Shown: one piece after another, positions 27,168 to 37,042 of the stretch | Numbering within the stretch: position 1 is the first letter of the stretch | How the letters are laid out: each line of letters opens with the position of its first letter | NCBI GenBank assembly: GCA_031268405.1 | Contig: JAIRXF010000025.1 | Coordinates: 1 to 37,696, forward strand | Length of the DNA: 37,696 nt | Reading direction: 5' to 3' | DNA from: Oscillospiraceae bacterium | GTDB lineage: Bacteria; Bacillota; Clostridia; Oscillospirales; Acutalibacteraceae | Position numbers and translations under genes: made by a program | The notes under the pieces: model-generated | Seen by the model: the letters and a program-made list of their open reading frames with translations, nothing else | What the model was told of the DNA's origin: nothing | Database searches by the model: none

Positions 27168-27418
27168 ATTGTTTTTGTATAAAGACATTGCTTCAACTAA
27201 TCAATTTAAAGCACATAATCTAAATATAAAATACATGTCCCCGTAGGCATTTTAATATTTTTTAGCCTTTATTTTTAATTCAAGTAAAGAAAAGATTTTA
27301 ATCTATTAAATTTCGTTCAACACTTTTGCGAATATTTTAAAATACAAATCATTTTTTATATGCAAAAGTTTCCGATTAACATTTTAAACAATTTACCTCA
27401 ATTAAACTATTTTGTCGT

Positions 27419-28294
27419 TTAATAACTTCTTTTTGAAAGATTCAAAGCAAGTCTTTTGAGATTTTCGGTATTTCCTTCAAAATTTTCTAACGAAGAAATA
27501 GCATCATCCGTGAGTTTCTCGACAAACTCTTTAGATTTGCAAATCCCAAGCAAAGTTACATAAGTGGGTTTTGTTTTTTTCTCGTCAATTCCAGTGGGTT
27601 TGCCAAGTTTCAGTTCGCTAGAATTAACATCCAGTATATCATCCGTAATTTGAAACGCTAACCCTAAATTCTTTGCATATTTTTCGGCAGCCAAAACTTG
27701 AGAATTAGAAGCACCAGCTAGTATGCACCCGCCCCGAGCCGCCGCTAAAATAAGCTTTCCTGTTTTCATTTCGTGCATTTTTTGTAGAGTTTTAATATCT
27801 ATTTTTTTATTCTCATACTTCAAATCTATTGATTGACCTCCTATCATACCATTTGCTCCCGCACAAGTAGAAAGGATATTTACACATTTTAAAATTTTTA
27901 TATTTTCCTGTTTGGAATATGATAAATTAGAAGTTAACACATCAAAAGCCAAAGTTAAAAGCGCGTCTCCGGCAAGCAGTGCCGTAGCCTCACCAAATAC
28001 TACGTGATTCGAGGGCTTTCCTCTTCGCAAATGAGAATCGTCCATGCAGGGCAAATCATCATGTATTAGTGAATACGTATGTACCATCTCAAGCGCGCAA
28101 GCAAAGGGTATTGCAAAATCTTCATCTCCATTGCACGCGGAACAAAATTCTAAAGACAAAACAGATCTTATTCTTTTTCCCCCAATTAAAAGACTGTAAC
28201 ACATAGATTCAAACAAATCTTCTTCCGAGTCTTTTAGGTTTGAAATATACTTTTTGAGTTTGCTTTCTATTTTAAAAATTTTATCTTCAAACAC
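27419..28294 (-). CDS. ispA: Farnesyl diphosphate synthase (polyprenyl synthetase family)
   Basis: 291 residues. Joins isopentenyl and dimethylallyl units to make prenyl diphosphates for undecaprenyl carriers. GGKRIR (38-43), first Asp-rich motif DDLPCMDD (79-86), GDALLTLAFDVL, second Asp-rich motif DDILD (about 217-221). The two-residue insert in the first motif (DDxxxxD) is typical of bacterial short-chain synthases. GTG start with GAGG upstream. No xse or dxs genes flank it, unlike in many bacteria. Confidence 0.93.
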   Translation of the reverse strand: MFEDKIFKIESKLKKYISNLKDSEEDLFESMCYSLLIGGKRIRSVLSLEFCSACNGDEDFAIPFACALEMVHTYSLIHDDLPCMDDSHLRRGKPSNHVVFGEATALLAGDALLTLAFDVLTSNLSYSKQENIKILKCVNILSTCAGANGMIGGQSIDLKYENKKIDIKTLQKMHEMKTGKLILAAARGGCILAGASNSQVLAAEKYAKNLGLAFQITDDILDVNSSELKLGKPTGIDEKKTKPTYVTLLGICKSKEFVEKLTDDAISSLENFEGNTENLKRLALNLSKRSY

Positions 28295-28563
28295 AATTCA
28301 AAACCTCAACATACAACGCTCCATACAACTAGCATAACAATAAATATTTTAAAACTAAAATTAAGCTTGATCAAACAAGCTCAAAAACGCCGCGATATTA
28401 GTTAAATCTATGAAATATTTTAGTTTCTACTGATTTATTTTTTTACTTAAATTTCAAGTTTTTATTGCACCTAAAACTAAAAATCGCTGCATTCAAGAAC
28501 TCATTTAATCGCACAAAAACCCGTATTTTTTAATAATTAATTGGCACCAGATAAATTATTTTT

Positions 28564-29979
28564 TTACATATAAACATAACTTATTGACGTAGGATCAAAA
28601 CTGACACCATCTCTGTTTCGCACCTCAAAATGAACATGCTTTCCGGTAGACCAACCTGTACTCCCCATTTCTCCTACAGCTTGTTTAAATTTGACGTGAT
28701 CTCCTTCTTTAACAAAAACTTTAGAAAGATGTGCATATATAACCGAATTTCCGTTTTTTAATCTTATAACAACAAAATTACCATATCCGCCTCCACATCC
28801 ACAACTGCCATTTTTGGCAAAATCATGCCCGCAACCATTAAATACCTTGGCAACTACACCGTCGCCAGCTGAAATTATAGGTGTTATCGAAGCACTGTTG
28901 ATAATATCTAAGCCTCTGTGAAATCTTGGTACTCCATTGAGCACATCGTTTCCATATCCACAAGAAATGTCCCAGTGTTTTCCTGCAACCGGCCAACAAT
29001 AATGCCCATCATCTTGGTGATTCGCTTGCGTGTGAACTGGTGGCTTGTTAGCAGGAGGATTTTGTACGATGGTTTTTGGCGCCTCTGAAGTTGGGGCCGG
29101 TTTTTCTTCTTTTTTAGGCAAATTCTGAGTGGTTGATTCATTGCTTGAAACATTCTGAGATTTATGCACTTCATCGTCAATTGATCGACTTTGAGCTTCT
29201 TCTTTTTTCTGCAATAAAATTTCTTCTTCTTGTAATTTTTTTAAACACTCTTGAATTTCGTTGTCAATCTTTTTTAATTCTTCTTCATTTTTTATAATAT
29301 TATCTTTGGAACATTGACTTTCCTTGGAAAATGCTTGCATCGAATCTTCGGATTTGCACTTTAAAAGATCTAAATGTTTCTTTTGCGAAATCGCCTGTTC
29401 TTTCGTTTTTTCCATAAATTCTTCTTCTTGTTTTAAAGAAATTTTCTTTGATTCAAGTTGACTAACAACTTCCTGAGCCCGATGTATACATTCAGAATTA
29501 CGATTACTTAAAAACCTCACAACATTAAATCTGTTAAAAAAATCATCAATGTCCTTCGAAGCAAATAAAAAGCGCAAGATATAACAATCCTCTTCGCCAT
29601 TATTTATGCTTATCAAGCTACCTTTAACTTCTTTTAAAACATTATTTTTTTCAGATTCTAGTTCTTTTATTTTTGCCTCAGAAAAAACTTTTTGTTCTTC
29701 TAATTTTAAAATTTCTTGTTCTATTTCAAGAATTTTTTTGCTTGTGCTTTCCGCGTCAGAATTAAGTTGTAAAAAATTTTCTCTTTCAGATTTTATTTTC
29801 CGCTCATTGTCAAATAAAATTGCTTTGAGATCTTCATTTTGCTTTTGCAACTCTTCCTTTATTCCCAATTTGCCGCTTGCATTTTCATTTTTGCAAAAAG
29901 CGGTAAATTGTGGAGTTTGAAAAAATGTAATTAAACAAATAACGGAAAAAAACTCTTTAAAAATTCTATTTTTGTACAT
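28564..29979 (-). CDS. Coiled-coil murein hydrolase of the M23/LytM family (EnvC/PcsB-like architecture)
   Basis: 471 residues. N-terminal signal peptide (about 1-30), long coiled coil (about 40-260), a Pro/Ser/Thr-rich linker, then a LytM peptidase domain. Metal-binding residues: HRGLD (His and Asp) and KHVHFEV. An inserted Cys/His-rich loop (NGCGHDFAKNGSCGCGGGYGN) replaces the usual short turn. ATG start with AAGGAG. The gene lies 94 bp downstream of ftsX and in the same direction, matching the known arrangement in which FtsEX activates a coiled-coil peptidoglycan hydrolase at the division septum. It could act as a hydrolase itself, since the metal ligands appear intact. Confidence 0.92.
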   Translation of the reverse strand: MYKNRIFKEFFSVICLITFFQTPQFTAFCKNENASGKLGIKEELQKQNEDLKAILFDNERKIKSERENFLQLNSDAESTSKKILEIEQEILKLEEQKVFSEAKIKELESEKNNVLKEVKGSLISINNGEEDCYILRFLFASKDIDDFFNRFNVVRFLSNRNSECIHRAQEVVSQLESKKISLKQEEEFMEKTKEQAISQKKHLDLLKCKSEDSMQAFSKESQCSKDNIIKNEEELKKIDNEIQECLKKLQEEEILLQKKEEAQSRSIDDEVHKSQNVSSNESTTQNLPKKEEKPAPTSEAPKTIVQNPPANKPPVHTQANHQDDGHYCWPVAGKHWDISCGYGNDVLNGVPRFHRGLDIINSASITPIISAGDGVVAKVFNGCGHDFAKNGSCGCGGGYGNFVVIRLKNGNSVIYAHLSKVFVKEGDHVKFKQAVGEMGSTGWSTGKHVHFEVRNRDGVSFDPTSISYVYM

Positions 29980-30073
29980 TACAACAACTCCTTATTTTTA
30001 TACAGATGCTTAAGCAAGTTTTTATATAAAACCCTTGGTCTTAAATTCTGAAATCCTAAACTTTTAAATCAAA

Positions 30074-30976
30074 TTATAAGGCAATTATCTTACCGCCCTC
30101 CTTGCGCAAATACTTTCTTATGGAAATTACACCACCAATAAAACCAGAGGAAATTCCAGCCAATAAAAAGAATAAAGTCATATTCAAATTTATCCCATCA
30201 AAGACAATGCTAGTGAACGGCACTAATCTTTGCAGTACTTTTAATATCACATTTGAAAGCAGTTTTAAAAGAGCTATCGCAACAAAAGAGGAAAAAAGCC
30301 CTATTGTAACTCCTTCTACTATAAAAGGAATTCTAATAAATAAATTTGTAGCACCAACAGATTTCATAATGCTAATTTCTAAACGACGACCGTACATCGT
30401 AAGTCGAACAGTGTTTGAAACTATAAAAAGAGCAACGAGAGCAAAAATTAAAATAACCCCAATCTCTACGTAATGGATTATGTTATTTATTTCGGTGAGA
30501 CGCTTAGCCACATCTCTGCGATCTCCTATGGATTCTACACCCTCCAATTCCGACAACATTCTTATGGTTTCGTTATATTTAGACAAATCTGTCATACTGA
30601 TGTGAAATGCATCGGGCAAAGGGTTATCGTCTCCTTTTAAACCTTCCATTAAATCACCAAGAGCTTGGCTGTATTTTTGGATAGCTTGCTCTTTAGAATA
30701 AAACTCACAGCTCGCAATATTTGGGATCTCTTTGATTCTTTTTCCTATTTTTTCACTCTCTTCCGACGACACACTAGAATTAAGATGAATTGTAACAGTA
30801 TTTTTCGACTCAATTGCACCGATAGTCTTATTCACACTCATCGACAATAATATCACAGAGCCAGTCAAAAACAAACAACACACCAGCACTATTGTTGAAG
30901 CAAGCGACATTATCCAATTATTCCATATACTTTTTAAACCTTCTCTAGTTAAATAAATAATTGAATTAAATCTCAT
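30074..30976 (-). CDS. ftsX: Cell division protein FtsX
   Basis: 300 residues; four membrane helices (about 22-45, 170-195, 220-245, 265-285) with a large extracellular loop after the first, where it binds hydrolases, and a C-terminal FtsX/MacB-type core (SNTVRLTMYGRRLEISIMKSVGATN). Partner of FtsE, encoded upstream. ATG start with a weak ribosome site (GGGGG 15 nt away). The 146-bp gap to ftsE is unusual, since these genes commonly overlap. Confidence 0.95.
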   Translation of the reverse strand: MRFNSIIYLTREGLKSIWNNWIMSLASTIVLVCCLFLTGSVILLSMSVNKTIGAIESKNTVTIHLNSSVSSEESEKIGKRIKEIPNIASCEFYSKEQAIQKYSQALGDLMEGLKGDDNPLPDAFHISMTDLSKYNETIRMLSELEGVESIGDRRDVAKRLTEINNIIHYVEIGVILIFALVALFIVSNTVRLTMYGRRLEISIMKSVGATNLFIRIPFIVEGVTIGLFSSFVAIALLKLLSNVILKVLQRLVPFTSIVFDGINLNMTLFFLLAGISSGFIGGVISIRKYLRKEGGKIIAL

Positions 30977-31122
30977 TTTATTTTTCTTTTACCCCCTATA
31001 AAAATTCGCCCAATAGCGCTTGTTTTAAATAAAATCCATGCAAGCGTCCCCGCTAAAATTCGTATTAAAAAATAAAATAAAAACACTAAATAGTCAGATT
31101 AGTACTCACTTTCAAGATTATA

Positions 31123-31809
31123 TCAAGCTTCGTTCGCCAATTTTGCTTCGTAAACATCAGAAACGATTCTTCCTTCTTGTATTTCAACGATTCTTTTGTT
31201 AAATCTAGCCACAAGATCATGTTCATGAGTAACCATCAAAATAGTAGTACCCTGATGGTTTATTTTGCTCAAAAGTTCGACTATTTCAAAAGAAAGCGAA
31301 GGATCAACATTTCCCGTGGGTTCATCGGCAATAACCAAATCTGGGTTGTTGACCAAAGCTCTTGCGAGACCGACCCTTTGTTGCTCTCCTCCCGACAATT
31401 CTGTTGGACGAAATCTTTCTTTATCTGCAAGATCTACCAAGCTTAAAACATATGGAACTCTGGATCGTATAGCTCTTTCCGAAGCACCTGTCACACGCAT
31501 GGCGAATGCAACATTATCAAAAACTGTCATCTTATTTATAAGCCGAAAATCCTGAAACACTATGCCCATAGTTCTGCGAAAATAAGGAATCTGACGATTT
31601 TTAAGAAAAAAAACATCCATATTATTCACAATTAAATCGCCGGAAGTTGGTGATTCTTCTCGAGTTATTAATTTAAGCAACGTACTTTTCCCAGCTCCAG
31701 ACGGCCCCAATATAAAAACAAATTCACCTTTTTGTATATTAAGATTAATGTTTTTAACGGCGCATATTCCGTTGGAATATTCTTTGGACACCTTTTTAAA
31801 TTCTATCAT
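31123..31809 (-). CDS. ftsE: Cell division ATP-binding protein FtsE
   Basis: 228 residues; ABC ATPase. Walker A GPSGAGKS (35-42), signature LSGGEQQRV, Walker B LVIADEPTGNVDP, switch His in MVTHEHDLV. The segment VFQDFRLINKMTVFDNVAFAMRV in the genome order is typical of FtsE. It powers FtsX to switch on septal hydrolases. ATG start with AGAGG. Confidence 0.97.
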   Translation of the reverse strand: MIEFKKVSKEYSNGICAVKNINLNIQKGEFVFILGPSGAGKSTLLKLITREESPTSGDLIVNNMDVFFLKNRQIPYFRRTMGIVFQDFRLINKMTVFDNVAFAMRVTGASERAIRSRVPYVLSLVDLADKERFRPTELSGGEQQRVGLARALVNNPDLVIADEPTGNVDPSLSFEIVELLSKINHQGTTILMVTHEHDLVARFNKRIVEIQEGRIVSDVYEAKLANEA

Positions 31810-31958
31810 TCAAAAACCTCTTTTTTAAACAATAATCAGCGTAACAAATAACACTATACGCTGTTTTATTTTAAAGACAAAACTCAATAAAATTCCAACC
31901 GCAAAACTATTAAAAATCAAAAAATTTCGCAAATATTATCAATTTTTAAGAAGATTAG

Positions 31959-33047
31959 TTAATACTTCACTGGATTACGTGACAAATACTTTTTAACCAT
32001 AAGTGCAACTTTAAAAACAACTGCATCTTCAAGTTCTCTTATGTCAAGACCCGTAATCTTTTTAATTTTTTCAAGCCTATAGACTAAAGTATTTCTGTGT
32101 ATAAAAAGCTTCCTTGAAGTCTCTGATACATTCAAATTATTTTCAAAAAAACGCTGTATAGTGAATAAAATTTCGTCATCTAAAAAACTTATAGAACTTG
32201 ATTTAAAAATTTCATACAAAAACACCTCACATGAAGTTGTTGGCAATTGATATATGAGTCTTGCAATTCCAAGATTGTCGTAACTCATCACAGTCTTTTC
32301 TGTATAAAAAACCTTGCCAATCTCTAATGAAATTTTCGCCTCTTTAAAAGATCTAGTTAAACCTCTAACGCCGCTCTTCACACTGCTGCCTATTCCCACT
32401 AAACAATCAACACAAAACTCATTTGTTAAGGTGTCCACTATGGACTTAGCAAGCTTTTCAAGATCTTTTTTGCCAATTATTTTAGAGATCTCTTTAACAA
32501 GAACTATATCGGAACCACTAAGCATAATAACAAAATCTTTTAATTTATTTGGAAACAAACTTCTTACAAAATTATAAACCTCACCACTAATTTTTTGTGA
32601 TAATCTTATTAAAATACAAACACGTGGAATTTCGGAAATTAAACCCAATTCGATAGCCTTTGAATCTATCTTTGATGGAAGAATATTATCAAGGAGCAAA
32701 TTTTTTATAAAACTTTCGCAATCATATTTCTCATCTTGGCATTTTCTGATACTATTCAAAGCTACAACCGCCAAATTGGCACACCTCTTTGAGTCTAAAT
32801 CTACTCCCTCAACAAAAACAGCACATCTCATAACAAAATTATCATCAAAATGCGCATAAGTGCGACCCTCGTTGGTAAAACAAGATTCTTTGTTAAATAA
32901 TTCTTTTGGGGCATTAGAAATTTTTGTCCCAATCTTTTCAAGTTCGCTGCAGGCAATTATGTGAAAAGAATTATCAATAATACCAATAGTTTTACCAACA
33001 ATCCCTTTCATTTGATAAATAATACTCTGAAATAATTTACTAGACAC
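31959..33047 (-). CDS. PucR/CdaR-family transcriptional regulator
   Basis: 362 residues. The C-terminal helix-turn-helix (about 305-355: NNLNVSETSRKLFIHRNTLVYRLEKI in parts, then TGLDIRELEDAVVFKVAL) is typical of PucR/CdaR regulators. The middle part (about 130-290; VDCLVGIGSSVKSGVRGL) is the GGDEF-like domain of this family, and the N-terminus (about 1-110) is sensor-like. GTG start with AAAGGAG. Lies alone between ftsE and the aminotransferase gene. The effector and targets are unknown. Confidence 0.85.
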   Translation of the reverse strand: MSSKLFQSIIYQMKGIVGKTIGIIDNSFHIIACSELEKIGTKISNAPKELFNKESCFTNEGRTYAHFDDNFVMRCAVFVEGVDLDSKRCANLAVVALNSIRKCQDEKYDCESFIKNLLLDNILPSKIDSKAIELGLISEIPRVCILIRLSQKISGEVYNFVRSLFPNKLKDFVIMLSGSDIVLVKEISKIIGKKDLEKLAKSIVDTLTNEFCVDCLVGIGSSVKSGVRGLTRSFKEAKISLEIGKVFYTEKTVMSYDNLGIARLIYQLPTTSCEVFLYEIFKSSSISFLDDEILFTIQRFFENNLNVSETSRKLFIHRNTLVYRLEKIKKITGLDIRELEDAVVFKVALMVKKYLSRNPVKY

Positions 33048-33310
33048 TTAAAATGACTCCTTTAGCAACACTTAATCCACTGCAAACAAAACTCAAAAAT
33101 TGATTCTAGCACCAAAATAAACATCGCAGTTACCAACCTAAAATTTTTTCCTCCTCCCTTTAAATTACAATCTTGTTGAATCCTTTAATAAAAATCACAC
33201 CACAGCGTCATATTATCATGACAAAATTTTAAATGCAAATAAAAACCAAATCGCTCAAATTTGCTTATTATGTGGAGATTTATTGAGTGAAAGGGTTCTT
33301 TGTTTTTCTA

Positions 33311-34474
33311 TTAAAAATCGTAAAAATTCTTTATAATTTCTGCAATTTTTACAATTGATGACTCAGAAAGGCCGGAACCACAAGGAAGATTGACTATTCT
33401 TTTCAAAAAATAATTAGCCTTTTCTATTTTGTAACTTTGAAAACATTTATAACACTTCTGAAGATGAACGAGCATCCACAAAGGTCTAACCTCTATATTG
33501 TTTTTCATTAAATGTTTCATTAGTTCTTCTTTTTTTTGAGCAAGATGAGCATAAAACCACTTATTCGATCTTATTTTTTCATCAAACGGCAAAAGATTAA
33601 TTCCATGCTTTTTGTAAGAATTATAATTTTTATTTTTAATCTTCACAAATTCTTCGATCTGTTCGATTTGAGCAAGACCAATTGCAGCCTGAACGTTGCT
33701 CATTCTATAATTAAACCCTATTTCGTTGTGTATAAAATAAAACGAGTCATTTTTGGCTTGTGTGGAAAAAAACCTTACTTTATCTAATATTTTCTTTTCG
33801 TGCGAAACAACCGCTCCGCCTCCACCTGTTGTAATTATTTTGTTGGCATTGAAAGAAAAAACCCCAATGTCTCCCATAGTTCCAGCGTATTTTCCTTTGA
33901 GTAAGCCACTTTTATAATAGGTTCCAAGCGCCTCCGTTGCATCTTCTATAACCTTTAATTTATAAAATTCAGCTAATCTTAAAATTTTACACATATTGCC
34001 CATGTTCCCAAAAACATGAACCACAATGATCAATTTAATTCTTCTATTTGTAAGCTTATTTTTCAGAATTTCACCATCAAAAACACATTTCTCGTTAAAA
34101 AAATCTTCAAGCTTTTCAGCATTCATACATAAAGAATCATCGCAATCCATAAAAATAGGGTAAGCACCCACATATCTAACTGGGTTTACAGCTGCCACAA
34201 ACGTAACTGTCGGAACTATTATTTCGTCATTAGCTTGTAACCCAAGAGCAATTAAACTAAGATGCAAACCAGCCGTGCCGCTTTGACAAGCAACTGCGTC
34301 TTGCGCGCCGACATAATCGGATATAGCCTTTTCAAAGCGAGAAACATATTCCCCAGCTCCCGACACCCAACCGCTTTTTATCGCATCAGAAACATACCGA
34401 AGCTCGTTACCCTTAAGATTTGGAGCGCAAAGGTCAACCTTAGCATGGCTTTTAATTTCATCATTATTGCTCAT
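33311..34474 (-). CDS. DegT/DnrJ/EryC1/StrS-family aminotransferase
   Basis: 387 residues, PLP-dependent sugar aminotransferase fold. SGTAGLHLSLIALGL binds phosphate, EDATEALGT carries the cofactor-stacking Asp, and Lys212 in NANKIITTGGGG is the expected Schiff-base lysine. The pattern is nearest to LegC/PseC-like enzymes that transaminate nucleotide-linked keto-sugars for surface glycans, though the substrate is not certain. ATG start with AAGGAG. It lies 54 bp after pyrE and may be co-transcribed with the pyr genes; no other sugar-modifying genes are nearby. Confidence 0.88.
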   Translation of the reverse strand: MSNNDEIKSHAKVDLCAPNLKGNELRYVSDAIKSGWVSGAGEYVSRFEKAISDYVGAQDAVACQSGTAGLHLSLIALGLQANDEIIVPTVTFVAAVNPVRYVGAYPIFMDCDDSLCMNAEKLEDFFNEKCVFDGEILKNKLTNRRIKLIIVVHVFGNMGNMCKILRLAEFYKLKVIEDATEALGTYYKSGLLKGKYAGTMGDIGVFSFNANKIITTGGGGAVVSHEKKILDKVRFFSTQAKNDSFYFIHNEIGFNYRMSNVQAAIGLAQIEQIEEFVKIKNKNYNSYKKHGINLLPFDEKIRSNKWFYAHLAQKKEELMKHLMKNNIEVRPLWMLVHLQKCYKCFQSYKIEKANYFLKRIVNLPCGSGLSESSIVKIAEIIKNFYDF

Positions 34475-34528
34475 ATAATGTTAAACTCCTTGAAATCTCA
34501 AAAGTGAAAACCATATGTTTTGCATAGT

Positions 34529-35167
34529 CTAAGCCAAATTTATCCAACTCGAATCTTTGGGGTTATTTTTGAAAACTTGCAATTTTTTAATATCACTTTT
34601 ACTGACAATTCCTTTTTCTATTGCTATTTCTAATAAATCGTCATAAGAGAGGAGAGAAAAATTTTTAATCTTTTCATTCTCTAAGGCACTTATTCCTTCT
34701 TTCATATTGTAAGTGAAAATAGAAATTATTCCCAATACATTTACTTTGGCTTCACGCAAAATTTTCACAACTTTAATAGCAGAACCAGCGGTAGAAATTA
34801 AATCTTCAATCACAACTGTATTCTGTCCTGGGCTAATTTTCCCTTCTATAAAATTCTTTCTGCCATGATCTTTTTCGCTGCTACGAACATATACCATCGG
34901 TAAATTCAAATTTTGCGCCACGAAAGCCGCGTGGGCAATTCCGGCAGTACTTGTTCCCGCTAGCATTTCACATTTTGGAAAAAATTTTTTCACGTTCTCC
35001 GAAAGACGCTTTTCTATGTTGTCTCTTATTTGAGGAAAAGAAAGCACCACCCGGTTGTCACAATAAATGGGAGATTTAATCCCGCTAGCCCAAGTAAATG
35101 GTTCTTGTGGACGTAAAAATATAGCCCCAATATTTAGTAAATCCTCTGCTAATTTTTTCTTTTCCAT
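34529..35167 (-). CDS. pyrE: Orotate phosphoribosyltransferase
   Basis: Converts orotate and PRPP to OMP. 212 residues from ATG 35167; an in-frame TTG at 35188 would add seven residues. Motifs: FTWASGIKSPIYCDNR at the N-terminus, VRSSEKDHGRKNFIEG (catalytic loop), and the PRPP-binding motif VVIEDLISTAGSA. The C-terminus lies close to the DegT-type gene. Follows pyrF in the operon. Confidence 0.95.
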   Translation of the reverse strand: MEKKKLAEDLLNIGAIFLRPQEPFTWASGIKSPIYCDNRVVLSFPQIRDNIEKRLSENVKKFFPKCEMLAGTSTAGIAHAAFVAQNLNLPMVYVRSSEKDHGRKNFIEGKISPGQNTVVIEDLISTAGSAIKVVKILREAKVNVLGIISIFTYNMKEGISALENEKIKNFSLLSYDDLLEIAIEKGIVSKSDIKKLQVFKNNPKDSSWINLA

Positions 35168-35306
35168 AAAGCTCTGCTTTCCCTTCAAAGTTTATCCAAC
35201 TCATGTTAAGATTAGTGCAAATACATTTGAGAAGCAAATCCTAAATCTCACCGAACTTGATTATTTTGTTCTTTAAAAACATTTGTTGCAAGATACATAA
35301 AAAATT

Positions 35307-35999
35307 TCACCCTAAAAAGTCTTTTAGTATTTTTTTATACTCTCCGACAGGATCATTAGAAGCCGTTATCGGTCTACCAACCACTATAAAGTCACTGCCA
35401 AATTTTTTTGCCTCTTGTGGCGTAAAAATACGAATTTGGTCATCATTAGCTGCTTTATATCGTATTCCAGGAGTTACTGTCAAAAAACTCTTCTTGCAAA
35501 TATTCTTTATACTCGGAACCTCTGAGCAAGAACAAATAACACCATCAGCACCGTTTTCTTGGGCAATTACGGCATATTTTTCGGCAACTTCTTCAAGAGT
35601 CCTATCGAATAATAATTCTTTATTTAAAATTTTTTGAGATACACTAGTTAGTACCGTTACGACCATCAATAACGCAGAATTCTCTTTAAAACTAAGGCCT
35701 TCTTTCGCCGCCGATATCATTTTTGCTCCTCCTCCGGCGTGTACAGTGACCATGTCGACATTTAATTCCGATATTTTCATCATTGTTTTCTTCACAGTAT
35801 TTGGAATATCATGCAATTTAAGATCAAGAAATATTTTGTTCCCCCCGCTCTTTATTTTTCTGATTATATTCGGGCCTTCGCCGCAAAAAAGCTCCAAACC
35901 TATTTTAACAAATGGCTTTTTCTCTTTAAATTTAGATAGAAAATTCAAAGTTTTAGACTCACTTGAAAAATCACACGCCACTACAACATCGTTGATCAT
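35307..35999 (-). CDS. pyrF: Orotidine 5'-phosphate decarboxylase
   Basis: Last step to UMP. 230 residues, short (type 1) form. Asp10 (VACDFSS), Lys32 (VKIGLELF) and the catalytic tetrad part Asp59-Lys61-Asp64 (LDLKLHDIPNT) are present; the C-terminal VVGRPITASNDP binds phosphate. ATG start. Between pyrD and pyrE. Confidence 0.97.
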   Translation of the reverse strand: MINDVVVACDFSSESKTLNFLSKFKEKKPFVKIGLELFCGEGPNIIRKIKSGGNKIFLDLKLHDIPNTVKKTMMKISELNVDMVTVHAGGGAKMISAAKEGLSFKENSALLMVVTVLTSVSQKILNKELLFDRTLEEVAEKYAVIAQENGADGVICSCSEVPSIKNICKKSFLTVTPGIRYKAANDDQIRIFTPQEAKKFGSDFIVVGRPITASNDPVGEYKKILKDFLG

Positions 36000-36127
36000 T
36001 TTTTAACATTCCGCCTTATTTTTTATCAAAATTGCGCAGTAGATTATTTAAAATCGCTCCTTAAAACATTAAAATTTAATTATTTATAATTAAAAAATCA
36101 ACTGCTCCTTTGCCTTTTTTAATATTA

Positions 36128-37042
36128 TTAATCATGACTTCTTCCGATTATTTCTTTAAGATTTTTAATGTTATATTCAGCCATTTTTGTAGGTAAATCA
36201 TCGATTATTTTTTTACAGATACAGGGATCCACCAAATTTTGAGCTCCAATTTCAACGGCACAAGCTCCAGCAGACATAAATTCTATAACATCATCGGCGG
36301 TACAAATTCCACCGGATCCTATTATGGGAATATCGACGTTTTTATAAACTTGATACACTGTTCTTAAAGCAATGGGTTTTATGGCTGGCCCTGAAAATCC
36401 GGCAACTCCAGTGGAAACAATTGGCTTCCCCGTTTTTGTATTTATTACCAATCCAAGCAAAGTATTGCATAGCACCAATCCATCTGCACCTGAACTTTTG
36501 GCGGCTAAGGCTATTTCTACAATGTCTGTAACATTTGGCGAAAGCTTTACATAAATTGGTTTGTTGATTGTTTTTTTAATCTCTTCACACACAAATGAAA
36601 CAGTTTTTGCGCAAGAAGCAAAAGTTACTCCATCTTTCTTTACATTTGGGCAACTAAGATTTATTTCTAGTAATCCAATTTTGGGAATATCATTTAATTT
36701 ACCGGCAACATTTACATATTCTTCAACTGAAAATCCAGCCACACTGGCTATTACTTTCTTAGAAAACACTTTGCTCAACTTTGGCAATTCTTCCGAAATA
36801 AATTTTTCCACCCCGGGGTTCTGCAATCCTATGGCGTTTAACATTCCGCCCGTGCATTCCGCCACCCTGGGAGATGGATTCCCAAATTTTTCTTTTTTTG
36901 TCACACTCTTTAAAGCAATACTTCCCAGGATGTTTATATCATACCAATTCGAAAACTCATATCCAAATCCAAAAGTACCACTGGCTGGAATCACGGGATT
37001 TTCTAAGCTCATACCGCTTAAATTTATATTAAGTTCGTTCAA
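36128..37042 (-). CDS. pyrD: Dihydroorotate dehydrogenase B, catalytic subunit
   Basis: 304 residues, class 1B enzyme with FMN. Catalytic Cys131 in NLSCPN, substrate site NAIGLQNPG, and the FMN phosphate site GSGGI followed by VEIGAQNL. Works in complex with PyrK, passing electrons to NAD. The start is TTG at 37042, overlapping the TGA of pyrK by four bases (TTGA), so translation is coupled. Confidence 0.96.
   Translation of the reverse strand: MNELNINLSGMSLENPVIPASGTFGFGYEFSNWYDINILGSIALKSVTKKEKFGNPSPRVAECTGGMLNAIGLQNPGVEKFISEELPKLSKVFSKKVIASVAGFSVEEYVNVAGKLNDIPKIGLLEINLSCPNVKKDGVTFASCAKTVSFVCEEIKKTINKPIYVKLSPNVTDIVEIALAAKSSGADGLVLCNTLLGLVINTKTGKPIVSTGVAGFSGPAIKPIALRTVYQVYKNVDIPIIGSGGICTADDVIEFMSAGACAVEIGAQNLVDPCICKKIIDDLPTKMAEYNIKNLKEIIGRSHD

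Noticed and set aside
26994-27188. Minus-strand frame across the 5S rRNA
   Set aside because: The region is a 5S rRNA gene with its own promoter and terminator on the plus strand.
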